A stretch of DNA of 64,000 nt from Pycnococcus provasolii (lineage: Eukaryota > Chlorophyta > Pseudoscourfieldiophyceae > Pseudoscourfieldiales > Pycnococcaceae), in the NCBI GenBank assembly GCA_938743325.2, contig OW568883.1, positions 310,001 through 374,000 on the forward strand, in the 5' to 3' direction. Shown here one piece after another: positions 25,964 to 36,036 of this stretch. The position numbers and the translations under genes are program-made. The notes under the pieces are model-generated. The model was not told where the DNA came from. It saw nothing but the letters and a program-made list of their open reading frames with translations, and made no database searches. Every line of letters starts with the position of its first letter. Position 1 is the first letter of the stretch.

Positions 25964-27683
25964 ATGGCGTCACTCGGTGGTGGTGATGTCCACGGTGGCA
26001 CTTCCTCCCACGGTGGAGTGGTTTGTCCTTGGCCGTTGGTGAATTGCTCGTCATCAGGAACGGCTCTCGATCTCACAAGTACTTCGTCCATGCAGCACAA
26101 GCATACACGTGTTAGTTATTTCTACGAGCGTGATATTGGTAACTTCTACTACGGCCAAGGTCACCCGATGAAACCGCACCGCATACGCATGACGCATAAC
26201 CTTCTCCTCCACTACGGCCTCTACAGCTCGATGGAGTGCTTCCGACCGCAGTGCCTGCCTGCAGAAGATATGGTCGAAGGAGGACCTGGATATGCGGGAT
26301 TTCATACGGAAGACTACATCGACTTTCTGCGAAAAGTCACGCCGGGGGCGGAGGCGACCATGGCGACGCAAATGGAGGCGTACAATGTCGGCGAAGACTG
26401 TCCCGTCTTCAACGACCTCTTCCGGTACTGCCAGCTGTACGCCGGAGGGTCCGTCGGAGGCGCAGTCAGGCTCAACCACGGACTCGCTGACGTCGCCATC
26501 AACTGGTCAGGTGGTATGCACCACGCAAAGAAAAAGGAGGCGAGTGGGTTCTGGTACGTTAGCTTTCTCTTTTGTCTCGTGCCCATCATGAGAAAAGAAC
26601 CTACAACATTCGAATTTATCAAAACATAAAGCTGTGCTCACAAAACAAACACACGTGCATGCGCACACTTTCTTCTTACCAACACACAGCTACGTGAACG
26701 ACATCGTCTTATCTATCCTCGAGCTGCTTAAGGTTCACCAGCGTGTACTCTACGTCGACATCGACATCCACCACGGCGACGGCGTCGAGGAGGCTTTCTA
26801 CACCACAGACCGCGTGATGACGGTATCATTTCACAAGTTTGGCGACTTCTTCCCAGGTTCCGGAAGCCAAGACCAGGTGGGATTCGGTCCAGGCGTCAAC
26901 TACGCGCTCAACGTGCCTCTAAAGGAGGGAATCGACGACGCGAGCTATCTGCGCCTTTTCAAGACGATCATGAAGAAGGTGTTCGATAAATATCAGCCAG
27001 GCGCAGTGGTGGCATGCTGCGGCGCAGATTCCGTTGCCGGAGACCGCCTGGGATGCTTCAACCTGTCCTTCAAGGGACATGGCGAGTGCGTCGCGTACCT
27101 TGCCTCGTTCAATGTGCCATTCCTCGTGCTGGGTGGTGGAGGGTACACGATCCGCAACGTCAGCAGATGCTGGGCATACGAGTCCAGTGTTCTCGTCGGC
27201 AAGCCGCTCGACGGTGCATTGCCGGTGAACGACTACTACGAGTACTTTGCACCCGACTACATGCTCCATCTGCCGCTGCACGAGCCAAATGTGACAGCCG
27301 CACCGGCTTCTGGGCCATCCGGTGCAGCCACCTCAGGTGGCGCCGCCGCCGCCGCCGGTGGTGGCGGATCCACGGGCATCTGGGACAGCGCACGAGACCA
27401 CGGTGATGACACGGCAGCGGCGAGTGCGGCACCACACCGCTACGTGAACAAAAATACGCGCGCTGACTTGGAGGCTCTGCAGAGCTTGTTGTTAGAGCGT
27501 CTCGACAAGATCCCAGCGGCACCAAGTGTTCCGTTCCAGGAACGCGTTCCATTGGCGGGTCCTCCGGATGTCGATGCTGACGAGGATGCTGATGACTGGG
27601 ACGATGCCATCGGCGATGCTGCACTGTTCGGACGTCGCGCGCGAGAGGCGGACGACGGTGTCGGGAACAACGTCATTCGATGA
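25964..27683 (+). CDS. Histone deacetylase, class I RPD3/HDA type (two exons)
   Basis: Exon 1 is 25,964-26,553 and exon 2 is 26,690-27,683, giving 527 residues. The intron 26,554-26,689 starts GTACGT and ends ACACAG, and removing it restores the family's Cys in ASGFCYVNDIVL. The catalytic domain is near complete: [32 protein letters not shown] (His pair), [17 protein letters not shown] (Zn ligands), [31 protein letters not shown] and [11 protein letters not shown]. Class I HDACs remove acetyl groups from histone lysines in the nucleus within repressor complexes. The C-terminal tail is Ala/Gly-rich, then acidic ([13 protein letters not shown]), as in plant and animal relatives. Convergent with the WRKY gene. 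Confidence 0.95.
26554..26689 (+). other. Intron of the HDAC gene
   Basis: 136 bp, donor TCTG|GTACGT, acceptor ACACAG|C, phase 2. It is supported by restoration of the conserved HDAC motif across the junction. Confidence 0.9.
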
Positions 27684-27851
27684 AACATCTCAAGATTTGT
27701 TACGTCGTTTTTTTTAAAAAGATCACCTTTGGTTGTTGTTGGGCGGGGGGAGTATGTGCATCGGCGCCAACCAGGCGGCATTCCTGGGTCGACGTCACTT
27801 GAGTTCATTCCCTCCAACAAAGCCAACCAAACACCTCGATTCTCTTATTGC

Positions 27852-30557
27852 TCAAGCATCGCAACCAGCCACGGCAATCTTTGCCAGCTCCGGTGCTGCA
27901 GGAAGCTCGGTAGGACTCGGTGTCGTCGGCGTCGTCAGAAAGCCGCCCACGTCCAAGCTTCGCGCGCTCGTTGGCGTTGGCTCCTTGGCGCTCGTCGGCG
28001 TTACCGTTGCACCCGACGCCGATGCGGGCGCCGCAGCATGGATCGGGTCAATCTTCAGTCCAGCCGGTTTTCCCTTGGTCGGCGCTTTGCCCTTCTGTGC
28101 GGACGCCAATTTAAAGGCGGCGTTCGCTGCAGCCGCCGCGGCTTTCTTCGGCGGCGGTGGAGCCCTGGGAGTTCCTGCCGCTGCTCCCTTCGAAGCGCGC
28201 GGTAGTGGTGGCGGAGGTGGCGGAGGAGGTCCGACGCTTTCGGACCACTTCCGGACGGGAGGCGCCTCGCCGTCAGGCGTAGGAAGTGCGGGCTCCTCAC
28301 CGGCGCGACGAGCTGCATTGTCAAGGTCAGGCATGACAAGGGGGCGAATGCCCCTTGCCGCCGCTTGTCTGCTGCCGGACTTCGACCCCTTGCCGTTGTC
28401 CGTGGTTGGCGGCGAGAGGCGCGGCTTGCGCGCACCCTCGCCACGCTGTGCAGGTGTTTGGCTTGGAGCGGGATGGCTATGAACACCCTCGTACGTCGTC
28501 ACGACCACCGAGGGATCCGAGGAATTTCGCTCAACATGCTTGCGAACCGAGCAGCCGCTGAATGTGCACTTGTAGTAGCTTCGCGGGTTGGGGTTGCCCT
28601 TGACGAGCTTCTGCCCGTACTTGCGCCAGCGATAGCCATCCTCAAGAATTTCAACCGTGCTTCGTGTGCGAACGACGAGCTTGCTATCCTTGCCCGCGCT
28701 CGCGTCGCTGCTTCGAGCGTGCTCGAGCGTGACGTCGGACAGGCGCCGAGGCGGCGCGGGTGGTGGTGGCACGGCGCTGCCGCCGCCATCCACACGGCGA
28801 CGCTTGGCATCCGGCTCCACAGACTTCGGCGCTGGGGTTAGGTTCAGGTGTAGGGGTGTCAGATGGTGAGCAACCGCGCCGTCGTTCGCCATGTCGCTGG
28901 ATGGGCGTGGAACGCCAATGATCTCACCGCTGCGTTGGCGCACGGCGCTCGCAAGCAGTGCCCCACCAGCCGCAACGGCGGCGGCGGCAATGGCAGCGTC
29001 ATTACTGATGTGCATAGGCGTTGCCGTCGACGGAAGGCCGTCGAGGACCTCCTCGCTGCCGGAGAGGAACTGACTCGGGCCGCTGCTCATCGTGTTGCGC
29101 CCGCCACTGCCACCAGCGCTCGGGCTCGCCTCGCCGAATGTCAGCACCTTGCGCGTTGCCTGGCCATTCGCAACCCCGTCTACATCCTCGCAAAGCGTCA
29201 TGTCCACCACCTTACCCGGCGTGCCCATGGGGCGCTCGTGCGTGTGCTTTCCCTTGTACACGCAACTCGTCACCAGGCCAATTTCACTGCGCTCCACCTT
29301 CTTCTTCACCGGGCAATTTGGGTGCGTGCACTTGTAGTAGCTTCGCGGGAACATGCTCCCCTTGACGTGCTTCTGGCCGTACTTGCGCCAGTGGTAGCCA
29401 TCCTCGACGGGCCGCTCTCCAAGCGCCAGCGCCTCGGCACCTCCAGGTGACGTCGGGCTTGGCATGCCGAGCGGACTGAACCTCAGAGCCGCAATGGCCG
29501 CCCCCGCGGCTGCATGAGCGAATGACAAGTGCGCAGGTCTGCTTCGGTCGTCCATAGGCGTGTGCATGTTCGCATCGCCGCTCAGCGCGGCTGCAGCCGC
29601 GCCTGCGGCGGCGGCAATGAGATCGTTATGCCTCATCGCCCGCCCACCTGCGCCGGCTCCCTTCGTGTTGGAGAAATCTTGCAGAGTCGCACTGAGCGGC
29701 GTTGGCGTCCACTGCGACATGGCGGACTTCTCGAGGCTCGACACGTCACCCTGAAGGCTTCCCGATATGGGCAGCTTCATCGAGGAGAAGAGCGCGCCGA
29801 ACGGGAACGTGCCGGTGGTGGGGCTGGGCTCCATCTGGCTGCTCGGCAGGAGCACCGGGCTTTCCTGCATCACGGTGTTCAAGCCGCCGGGACTGCCCAT
29901 CGCCGAGACAGCCGCGGCCGCCGCGGCGGCGGCGTTCTGCAGAAGGCCCTCAAGGCTGCCGACTGATGGCCGTTGGTTCTGTTGGTGGAAAGGTGTTTGG
30001 TTGTTTGCGGTGGCGTTCGTCGCCCCGTTGGCGCCCAGCGGGCTCTGCGCAAGGACGGGCTGAGGTCGAACCACGCGGTGCGGGCTGCCCCCGTTCACGG
30101 TTTCAGCACCCGTGGCGGTGGCAGGGATGGAGAGCGCGGGCGGTTTGTTGTTCAAACTGTGTGAGTGCGGTGGTGGTGGCGGTGGCGGGACGCTGCTAGC
30201 CCCACGCGGCGGTGGCGGTGGCGGTGGCGCGGCGGACCCCGCACCGCCCCTCGTCGCCACGGGCGTGCGCAGGTCGTTCTGCGCAGCACCGCCATTTTGC
30301 TGCAAGGCCGCGGCCGAAACAGCAGCCGCGGCAAAGGCTGCACCGATCACAGCCGCGGCAGCCGGGCTCCACGGCGGCGTGGCATTGGCCAGGGTTGCGT
30401 GGTCGACCGGGCTAACCTGCGGGAGCGGGCTGATTGGCTGGCTGTCCTTGCCGCCATTTTCTTTGCCTTTCCTTGTCATGGCACGGTCCCGCGGCCCAGG
30501 CGTGCGTGCCGCGGTCGGGCTAGGCGTGGATACACCCATTTCAAGAGCGTTTCGCAA
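27852..30557 (-). CDS. Group I WRKY transcription factor (two WRKY domains)
   Basis: 901 residues in one exon. Two WRKY domains lie near residues 380-445 (DGYHWRKYGQKHVKG, CX4C ... HTH zinc finger) and 635-695 (DGYRWRKYGQKLVKG, CX4C ... HSH). Both keep the WRKYGQK core that reads W-boxes and the C2H2 zinc ligands. The N-terminal third is Pro-, Ala- and Gly-rich with several Ser-Pro sites (for example MQESPVLLP), like the phosphorylated cluster of plant group I WRKYs. The C-terminus is Pro/Ala-rich. WRKY factors are characteristic of green plants and algae and are also known from Giardia and Dictyostelium. It is a nuclear regulator; targets are unknown. The high Ala/Pro content follows the local GC richness. 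Confidence 0.95.
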   Translation of the reverse strand: MRNALEMGVSTPSPTAARTPGPRDRAMTRKGKENGGKDSQPISPLPQVSPVDHATLANATPPWSPAAAAVIGAAFAAAAVSAAALQQNGGAAQNDLRTPVATRGGAGSAAPPPPPPPRGASSVPPPPPPPHSHSLNNKPPALSIPATATGAETVNGGSPHRVVRPQPVLAQSPLGANGATNATANNQTPFHQQNQRPSVGSLEGLLQNAAAAAAAAVSAMGSPGGLNTVMQESPVLLPSSQMEPSPTTGTFPFGALFSSMKLPISGSLQGDVSSLEKSAMSQWTPTPLSATLQDFSNTKGAGAGGRAMRHNDLIAAAAGAAAAALSGDANMHTPMDDRSRPAHLSFAHAAAGAAIAALRFSPLGMPSPTSPGGAEALALGERPVEDGYHWRKYGQKHVKGSMFPRSYYKCTHPNCPVKKKVERSEIGLVTSCVYKGKHTHERPMGTPGKVVDMTLCEDVDGVANGQATRKVLTFGEASPSAGGSGGRNTMSSGPSQFLSGSEEVLDGLPSTATPMHISNDAAIAAAAVAAGGALLASAVRQRSGEIIGVPRPSSDMANDGAVAHHLTPLHLNLTPAPKSVEPDAKRRRVDGGGSAVPPPPAPPRRLSDVTLEHARSSDASAGKDSKLVVRTRSTVEILEDGYRWRKYGQKLVKGNPNPRSYYKCTFSGCSVRKHVERNSSDPSVVVTTYEGVHSHPAPSQTPAQRGEGARKPRLSPPTTDNGKGSKSGSRQAAARGIRPLVMPDLDNAARRAGEEPALPTPDGEAPPVRKWSESVGPPPPPPPPLPRASKGAAAGTPRAPPPPKKAAAAAANAAFKLASAQKGKAPTKGKPAGLKIDPIHAAAPASASGATVTPTSAKEPTPTSARSLDVGGFLTTPTTPSPTELPAAPELAKIAVAGCDA

Positions 30558-31226
30558 GCAGCACAGAAAATAGCTGCAAGGCTAACGTTAGATACAGCTG
30601 CGGCCTTATTTGTACAAGTAAGTGTGTGTGTGTTGTATGAGTATTGGCGAGAGACAAGAAGATAGATGTGTAAGTCAAGTGTGCAAGTGTATTTTCAAGT
30701 TGCAAGTTGTAAGGGAGTGCACTAGAGGAGAGGCCGCGGCGAGAATATCAATCTCGAAACATCATTTAAAAAGTGAGGAAATTCAAAACCACATGATTCG
30801 AAATCGACGCATGAGAATGAGAATGAGAATGAAAAGAAACCAAGAGAGGCCGCGGCCGAAACGAAACGAAACCTTGAAACGATGGGAAACGTATCAAGGT
30901 AGGTAGGTGTACACGACGAGGTATACACGCGCAAACACAAACACAAACACAAACGCACCTAAGGTGAACACCAAGGCAACTTCAAGTCTCTGGGAGGAAC
31001 TCTTGAAGCTCTAAGGCTTACTTACGCGCGTAAGTTATGCAAAGTGATAGGCAAGTGATAGGCGCCGGGGAATACTTACGCGCGCGGCTGGCCGGCGGGC
31101 CGGCGGGCTCGGACTCCCGGGACCCGCGGGACGGGACCCCCCAGGCCCGGCGGAGGCCCGGAGTGTTTGAGAGCTCTCAGAGAACAGGGTTGGTTTGGGT
31201 TTGTGTTGTGTGCGCGCGCGCCGGCC

Positions 31227-31262
31227 GCTTCAAGCTTCAAGCTTCAAGCTTCAAGCTTCAAG
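31227..31262 (+). repeat. CTTCAAG heptamer tandem array
   Basis: About five head-to-tail copies of CTTCAAG (also read as CAAGCTT). Non-coding and of recent appearance, since the copies are identical. Confidence 0.85.
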
Positions 31263-32010
31263 AGAAGAGCTGCTCTTCTCCGGCGCCTCCTACCAAACTA
31301 GGTGGGATCCCGGCCCTCCGGAGCCTTGGGCTGCTCCCGCGGGAGGGGGAGGCTCAAAGAACTCGGCGGACGTTTGGCGCTGCCTCTGAAATGAGGCTCT
31401 GAAATGCGGATGGAGTTGCTCCTCCGTTCCTTGCCTGAGTACTGTAGTTTTTCTAAGGTGTTTTTCTCAGGTGTGGGGGGAGGTTTGGACCTGGTTGGAC
31501 CTGGAGAACTACGGGAGATGGGTATGATAGTTCTACAAACGATTGATGCGTGCGGAATAACCTTAACCTTAAACGGCGGCAGGGGCGCGGCCACACCATG
31601 GACCATTGATTGCATTGATGTGAAATGAGATTGTTTGTGCCGCGGACCTGTGCCGCGGTGGTTACCCGTAACTGAGACTTGAGAGGAGTCGATGGGGTGG
31701 AGTCGTGGAGAGGGATAAACATAGAACTACCAACGGCATAACCGTTGGGAGCCGTGGATGAGCAGGCCCTAGCTAGGGTACCGCCCTACGGATAGTTTTT
31801 CAAGTTTCCCATACAGTATGTGGCGAGGTTGGTTGCCCCTCTTGAACAGGTGAAAGACGGAACAGGCCAAGACGGCCTGCCTGCGTGGAATCCAACAACG
31901 ATTTCAAATGAGCGAAATCCATAGATTAATAAGGAAACATTAGCCTAAAAACCTGTACATACTGTACAGTACGAGGTAACCCGAGGGAAGAATTCAAATG
32001 TAAAAACGGA

Positions 32011-32042
32011 TAACCCTAACCGGGTAACCCTAACCCTAACCT
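32011..32042 (-). repeat. Telomere-like CCCTAA units
   Basis: Four TAACCC units, interrupted by one CGGG, lie 159-190 bp upstream of the glutathione peroxidase start. Part of the series of promoter-associated telomere-like tracts. Confidence 0.8.
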
Positions 32043-32200
32043 AGGGCCACTAGGGGTTTGGATTTTTCTCTTTCTTGGAACGGACGTGCCCTCCGAACCC
32101 CGAATATCATCCCCCCCCCCCCCCCTGAAGCAAATCTTATCCCGTCGTGTGGTCCCCTGTGGCCGATCGCCTCCCCCTTCCTTCCATCACTCGCTCGGTG

Positions 32201-32818
32201 ATGCGCGTCAGCGGTCGTTCCCCTGTGGCAGCCACGTCGCGTGTACGTCAACCCGTCTCAGTGTTGTCTCGTCACCGGATGTCTCGGTGGAATCCCGTCC
32301 GCGCGCTCTTCGGCGCGCCATCACCCGCGTCATCGTCATCCTCCCGTCTTCTTCAAGACTTCTCAGTCGCCATGAAGGGTGCGCAAGTGCCCCTCTCCAA
32401 ATACTGCGAAAACAAAGTCTGCCTCGTCGTCAACGTCGCGTCGAAATGAGGACTCACGAGCCAGAATTACAAGGAACTCAACGAGCTGTACGACAGGTTC
32501 AGCACGCAGGGTTTCGAGATTCTGGCGTTCCCTTGCAACCAGTTTGGTGGCCAGGAACCGGGCACGTCCGACGAAGTGCGTGAGTTTGCCAAAGCCAAGG
32601 GGGCGAAATACCCTGTCTTTGACAAGATCGATGTCAACGGACCGAATGCCGACCCGCTCTACGTGTGGCTGAAGGAGAATAAGGGTGAGCTTCTCGGCTC
32701 CGACATCAAGTGGAACTTTGGCAAGTTCCTCGTCGACAAGAGTGGCAAGGTGAACGAGCGCTATGCGCCTACCACGTCGCCAAACTCTATCGCCAAGACG
32801 ATCCAGCAGCTCCTTTAA
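32201..32818 (+). CDS. Selenocysteine-containing glutathione peroxidase (in-frame TGA = Sec at 32,447-32,449)
   Basis: The frame runs from ATG 32,201 (or 32,147) to the TAA at 32,816-32,818 and is interrupted only by a TGA exactly where the family has its catalytic Cys or Sec: [22 protein letters not shown]. The rest of the tetrad follows in the same frame: Gln in [14 protein letters not shown], and Trp and Asn in [11 protein letters not shown]. The end ([19 protein letters not shown]) is canonical and length fits (about 160-residue core). The N-terminus (first 45-60 residues, Arg/Ser-rich) looks like an organelle targeting peptide. Family members reduce hydrogen and lipid peroxides. Reading TGA as selenocysteine is inferred from position and conservation, and a candidate SECIS lies in the 3' region. 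Confidence 0.88.
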
Positions 32819-32888
32819 ACAAGCGAGCGAAAGACTTTCGCACAGCAAGCACGGACACGGACATAACACGACAACGGGATCATCAAAT

Positions 32889-32966
32889 ATGACGCGCCTC
32901 GCGTGAAAGCAACCCCAAAACCACGTGTTCAACACGTTGGGAAACGCGAGACAGCTTCTGCGCTGA
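32889..32966 (+). promoter_or_regulatory. Candidate SECIS element in the GPX 3' UTR
   Basis: 71 bp after the stop, an ATGA core (32,889-32,892) is followed by CTCGCGT, an A-rich stretch (GAAAGC), a small hairpin (CCACGTG/CACGTTGG), then ACGCGAG, which pairs with CTCGCGT, and a TGA at 32,964-32,966 preceded by GCGC, which pairs with GCGC after ATGA. This has the parts of a form-II SECIS, but the 3' strand has an unpaired bulge, so the fold is imperfect. It was found by eye; no folding was run. Confidence 0.42.
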
Positions 32967-33320
32967 CAATGATGACATTTTCTTGTTGTTTTGTATTGCC
33001 GTACCGGCTGTGCACGACCGACATGTTGCCCGTACACTTGCATTTTTTTCTCAGCAAGTACACGGAGTCTTTTTTTTCATGTGATGTTTGCAAACAATAT
33101 GACATGTTGCACTGAGTAGAGTAACACTAAGTACAAATAATAAGTACCAAAATCAAAGACTTATGGACTTCAGGACTGCTGAAACCACTCCTGAAAAAAG
33201 TCTAGACACGAAAGTCACATGCATGGAAACAACTTAAGGTTAGTACTACTAACTGGTCAACCAACACATAAATTCGTCCGGGGTTTCAATATCAAACTTG
33301 GTACATAGTCCACTCAAGTC

Positions 33321-33372
33321 CTAACCCTAACCCTAACCCTAGACTATTAACCCTAACCCTAACCCTAACCCT
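33321..33372 (-). repeat. Telomere-like CCCTAA tract
   Basis: Two runs of CCCTAA units (three to four each) separated by AGACTATT, just upstream of urate oxidase. Confidence 0.9.
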
Positions 33373-33477
33373 CCCTCCCTATCGTAGGGTCGAGCCGTTA
33401 AATTCCATTCGAGGTGTTCCCATCCATTTGGATTTCTCAATCGCATCGGATAACGCTATCTTGTAAACAAGTATCGT

Positions 33478-34446
33478 ATGTCGTCCGTCTCTGGTGGTAA
33501 TACTCCAGGCTCGCATTCGAAGGTGTCATCCATGTACCCGCTCCTTCAGCACGTCCATGGAAAACAACAAGTCGACGTCTGCCGTGTCTGGAAACTACCT
33601 GGAGCACTCCAGGGAGGAGCACTTGACTTACGCTCCGTCGTGCGTGAGTGGTCGTGCGATATCACACTTCACTCGCCGGACATGGCGAAGGCGTACCTCG
33701 TCGGAGATAACACAGGCATGACGGCGACGGACACGATGAAAAATACCGTGTATCGCGTCGCCAAGCAGCAGGCGAGGCCGTGCGGGCCAGAGGAGTTTGC
33801 TGCGCGGCTCGCGCGCCACTACGTCAACACCTACCCGCTGCTCACGGGAGCGACGGTGCGCGTGAGACAAAAGTCGTGGGAACGATATGGTGGAAAGCAC
33901 GTGCACGGATTTACAGGTTCGCCGACGGCGCCGATGCGAGTTGCGGAAGCGGAGGCGACGCGAGTCGGTGGCAGTGGCGTGAGCGTGAAGGTGACGAGCA
34001 CCGTGAGCGGCCTCGAGCTGCTGAAGACGACGCAGAGCGGGTACGAGGGGTACATCCGCGACGAGGCGACCAGCTTGCCAGAGACCCGTGAGCGTATGCT
34101 TGGAACTTGCGCGACGGCGTCTTGGGTGTGCCACGGCACCGTCAGCGACTACGACCGCGTGTACGACCGCGTCTTGGACGCGATGCTGCGTGCGTTCTTC
34201 GGGCCGGACGACAAGGGAGTCTACAGCCCCTCCGTGCAGTACACGCTTCACAAGATGGCGAGCGCGGCGCTCGATGCAGTTCCTGCCGTGGCGAGCGTGA
34301 CGATGGAGATGCCGAACCTGCACTACTTGCCCACGCCACCCCTGACCAAGTTCGAGGATGACGTGTACGTCGTCGCACCGAATCCGCACGGCTTGATTCG
34401 CGCGACGGTCGTCAGGGACGGCGTCGGTGCAGCATCAAAACTCTAA
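33478..34446 (+). CDS. Urate oxidase (uricase), peroxisomal
   Basis: 322 residues. Conserved uricase blocks are present: DNTGMTATDTMKNTVYRVAKQ (including the active-site Thr of the ATDTMKNT motif), FAARLARHYVNTYPLLTGATV, SGLELLKTTQSGYEGYIRDE (Phe/Tyr and Arg near the substrate), GVYSPSVQYTLHKMA, MEMPNLHYLP and NPHGLIRATV. The enzyme oxidises urate to 5-hydroxyisourate with release of hydrogen peroxide, an early step of purine breakdown to allantoin. The last three residues are SKL, a classical peroxisome targeting signal. The length fits the family. A TGTAA (34,460-34,464) follows the stop. A peroxidase gene lies directly upstream, but a functional link is not shown. Confidence 0.93.
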   Translation: MSSVSGGNTPGSHSKVSSMYPLLQHVHGKQQVDVCRVWKLPGALQGGALDLRSVVREWSCDITLHSPDMAKAYLVGDNTGMTATDTMKNTVYRVAKQQARPCGPEEFAARLARHYVNTYPLLTGATVRVRQKSWERYGGKHVHGFTGSPTAPMRVAEAEATRVGGSGVSVKVTSTVSGLELLKTTQSGYEGYIRDEATSLPETRERMLGTCATASWVCHGTVSDYDRVYDRVLDAMLRAFFGPDDKGVYSPSVQYTLHKMASAALDAVPAVASVTMEMPNLHYLPTPPLTKFEDDVYVVAPNPHGLIRATVVRDGVGAASKL

Positions 34447-34518
34447 CTTAAAACATTCTTGTAACCACAACGTTATTCAGTGCGTTCTTGGGAATTGTGG
34501 TTGCTTTTGGTTGGTAAT

Positions 34519-35760
34519 TTATTGCACAAGGTTAGGACGACCTCCGAGAGCACGATAGCGTGAAATGTAATGCCGTGGTCGTCGGAAAGCGACGGGACGA
34601 TTCGCCCGATTTCTTCGTATGTACGATATTTTCGCGCGAGTTTGTTGACGAATATTAGCTGAAAGCATGTTCAACGGATCTTCCGATCTTCTATTTTTTG
34701 CTCTGTTTCTCATCGCGCCGAAGTCAGCGTTGCGGAGTTCTTCAATCTTGTACACGTAGAGGTGCTTTGCTTGATCCGTCGTTCGATGCACCTCGGAGTT
34801 TTCGATGTGAACTTTCCAAGGCTTGAGGTTGAACGGGAACTTGGCCAAGTCGATGTCGAAGTGATTCACGCCGGCTTGCTTAATGTCACGGTTGTACGGA
34901 GTTGCGGGATACGAGCCAACGAGCAGGTACTTTGCGTCGCTTCTCGCCCAGTTTTGCAGCGTTTTGATGATAGCCGTGTACCCGTTGTGCTGGAGCGCGT
35001 CACGGCTGAAGATGGCGTCGTAGCCGCTCGGCACGGGCGTGTTGGCCATGTCGGCCACCTCAAATGTCACACGCTTGTCTCCCTTCCATCGCTGGTTCGA
35101 GGCGTCGACGAGCGACTTGACAATTTCCATGCCATGATACCTGAAGTTTGGTTTCAACTCGAGCAGGTCTTTGACAAGGACATCCTGCCACGTGGCTGCT
35201 CCGCAAGGTATGTCGACAAGCGAGTCGATTCCTAGCGTCTCGACAAGACGTTTGAGCAGAGCTCGCAGCGGCTTTGTGTACTGCAAGGTGGACCCTGCTC
35301 CACTTCCTCCTCCGCCACTTCCCCAGAACGAACCGGCGTACACTTTCGTGAAGGCGCGCTGCGTGTCTTTGTCAATAGCAAGCAGCATGCGCCTGTACTT
35401 ATAGGAGTTGGTCTGTACATATGTTGACTGCAGGCCAGATCCAGATGCAGATGCAGCTGAAAATGAAAACGAAGAAGTAGTTGCAGCCGCACTGAAAGTG
35501 TTGGCTGCCAAGTGCAAGACCACCACCACTTTAGTGACAAGAGCGAGTATGATAAGACCACTTACCAAGGATACCAATCTACTAACAGTAGAAAGATGAG
35601 GTATCCTGATAGACCTGATTGTTGATTGGCGGCGGCCACCACCACCACCACCACCACCGACCACTCCTCCAAGACAAGATGATGCCGACATTATTGACAC
35701 GACATTATTGACGTTCCAGGTGCGCTTCGATGACCACCATGGCACGATGGCCATCATCAT
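34519..35760 (-). CDS. Membrane-anchored SAM-dependent methyltransferase (unassigned substrate)
   Basis: 413 residues. A membrane anchor (about residues 60-85: SRLVSLVSGLIILALVTKVVVVLHL) is followed by a Ser/Ala linker and a class I methyltransferase core: SLVDIPCGAATWQDVL (motif I variant), YHGMEIVKSLV (acidic residue of motif II), VTFEVADMANTPVP (motif III), DAIFSRDALQHN and YLLVGSYPATPYN. The C-terminal 60 residues are Arg/Asn-rich. The DALQH block and the layout match a family of type II membrane methyltransferases seen in algae and other protists. A Golgi or ER location is inferred; the target is unknown. It shares a telomere-like tract in its promoter with the divergent DPM3 gene. Convergent with urate oxidase. 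Confidence 0.7.
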   Translation of the reverse strand: MMMAIVPWWSSKRTWNVNNVVSIMSASSCLGGVVGGGGGGGGRRQSTIRSIRIPHLSTVSRLVSLVSGLIILALVTKVVVVLHLAANTFSAAATTSSFSFSAASASGSGLQSTYVQTNSYKYRRMLLAIDKDTQRAFTKVYAGSFWGSGGGGSGAGSTLQYTKPLRALLKRLVETLGIDSLVDIPCGAATWQDVLVKDLLELKPNFRYHGMEIVKSLVDASNQRWKGDKRVTFEVADMANTPVPSGYDAIFSRDALQHNGYTAIIKTLQNWARSDAKYLLVGSYPATPYNRDIKQAGVNHFDIDLAKFPFNLKPWKVHIENSEVHRTTDQAKHLYVYKIEELRNADFGAMRNRAKNRRSEDPLNMLSANIRQQTRAKISYIRRNRANRPVAFRRPRHYISRYRALGGRPNLVQ

Positions 35761-35846
35761 TCACGGATAAGTCGCCTTGTCACAGGTAAGTTACTTTATT
35801 ACCAACTATACCAGAGAGAGAACCAGAGGAGGGGGAACGGGAGTGC

Positions 35847-35904
35847 CCTAACCCTAACCCTAACCCTAATCCTAACCCTAACCCTAATCCTCTTACCCTA
35901 ATCC
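35847..35904 (-). repeat. Telomere-like CCCTAA tract in a divergent promoter
   Basis: Several CCCTAA units with a few CCCTAAT variants. They lie 87-144 bp from the methyltransferase start and 133-190 bp from the DPM3 start. Confidence 0.9.
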
Positions 35905-36036
35905 TTGCTTGAATCCCATCCTAAAACTTTAGGGTTCGGGTAAGTTCCGTCTCATCGTTTTTTTGTTTGTCATTTTCATGCTCTTGGGCAAAGAAGTTTT
36001 GTCGTCGTCGTACTGTCATTTTCTATTTTCACGTCT

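Larger units (their letters stand above)
30558..32200. other. Intergenic region with simple repeats
   Basis: 1.6 kb with no convincing gene. It contains AGAATG tandem units (30,810-30,835), an ACAAAC run (30,935-30,955), GC-rich palindromes (31,080-31,150), a CTTCAAG tandem array (31,227-31,262), TTAGGG-type units (32,011-32,042) and a 15-C run (32,111-32,125). It includes the WRKY and GPX promoters. Confidence 0.55.
32819..33477. other. Intergenic region between GPX and urate oxidase
   Basis: Contains the GPX 3' UTR with the candidate SECIS, then AT-richer sequence without recognisable genes, then CCCTAA tracts (33,321-33,372) that precede the urate oxidase start by 106-157 bp. Confidence 0.55.

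Noticed and set aside
32576-32818. Separate short peroxidase-like gene
   Set aside because: It is the downstream part of the GPX frame beyond the TGA, which is read as selenocysteine.
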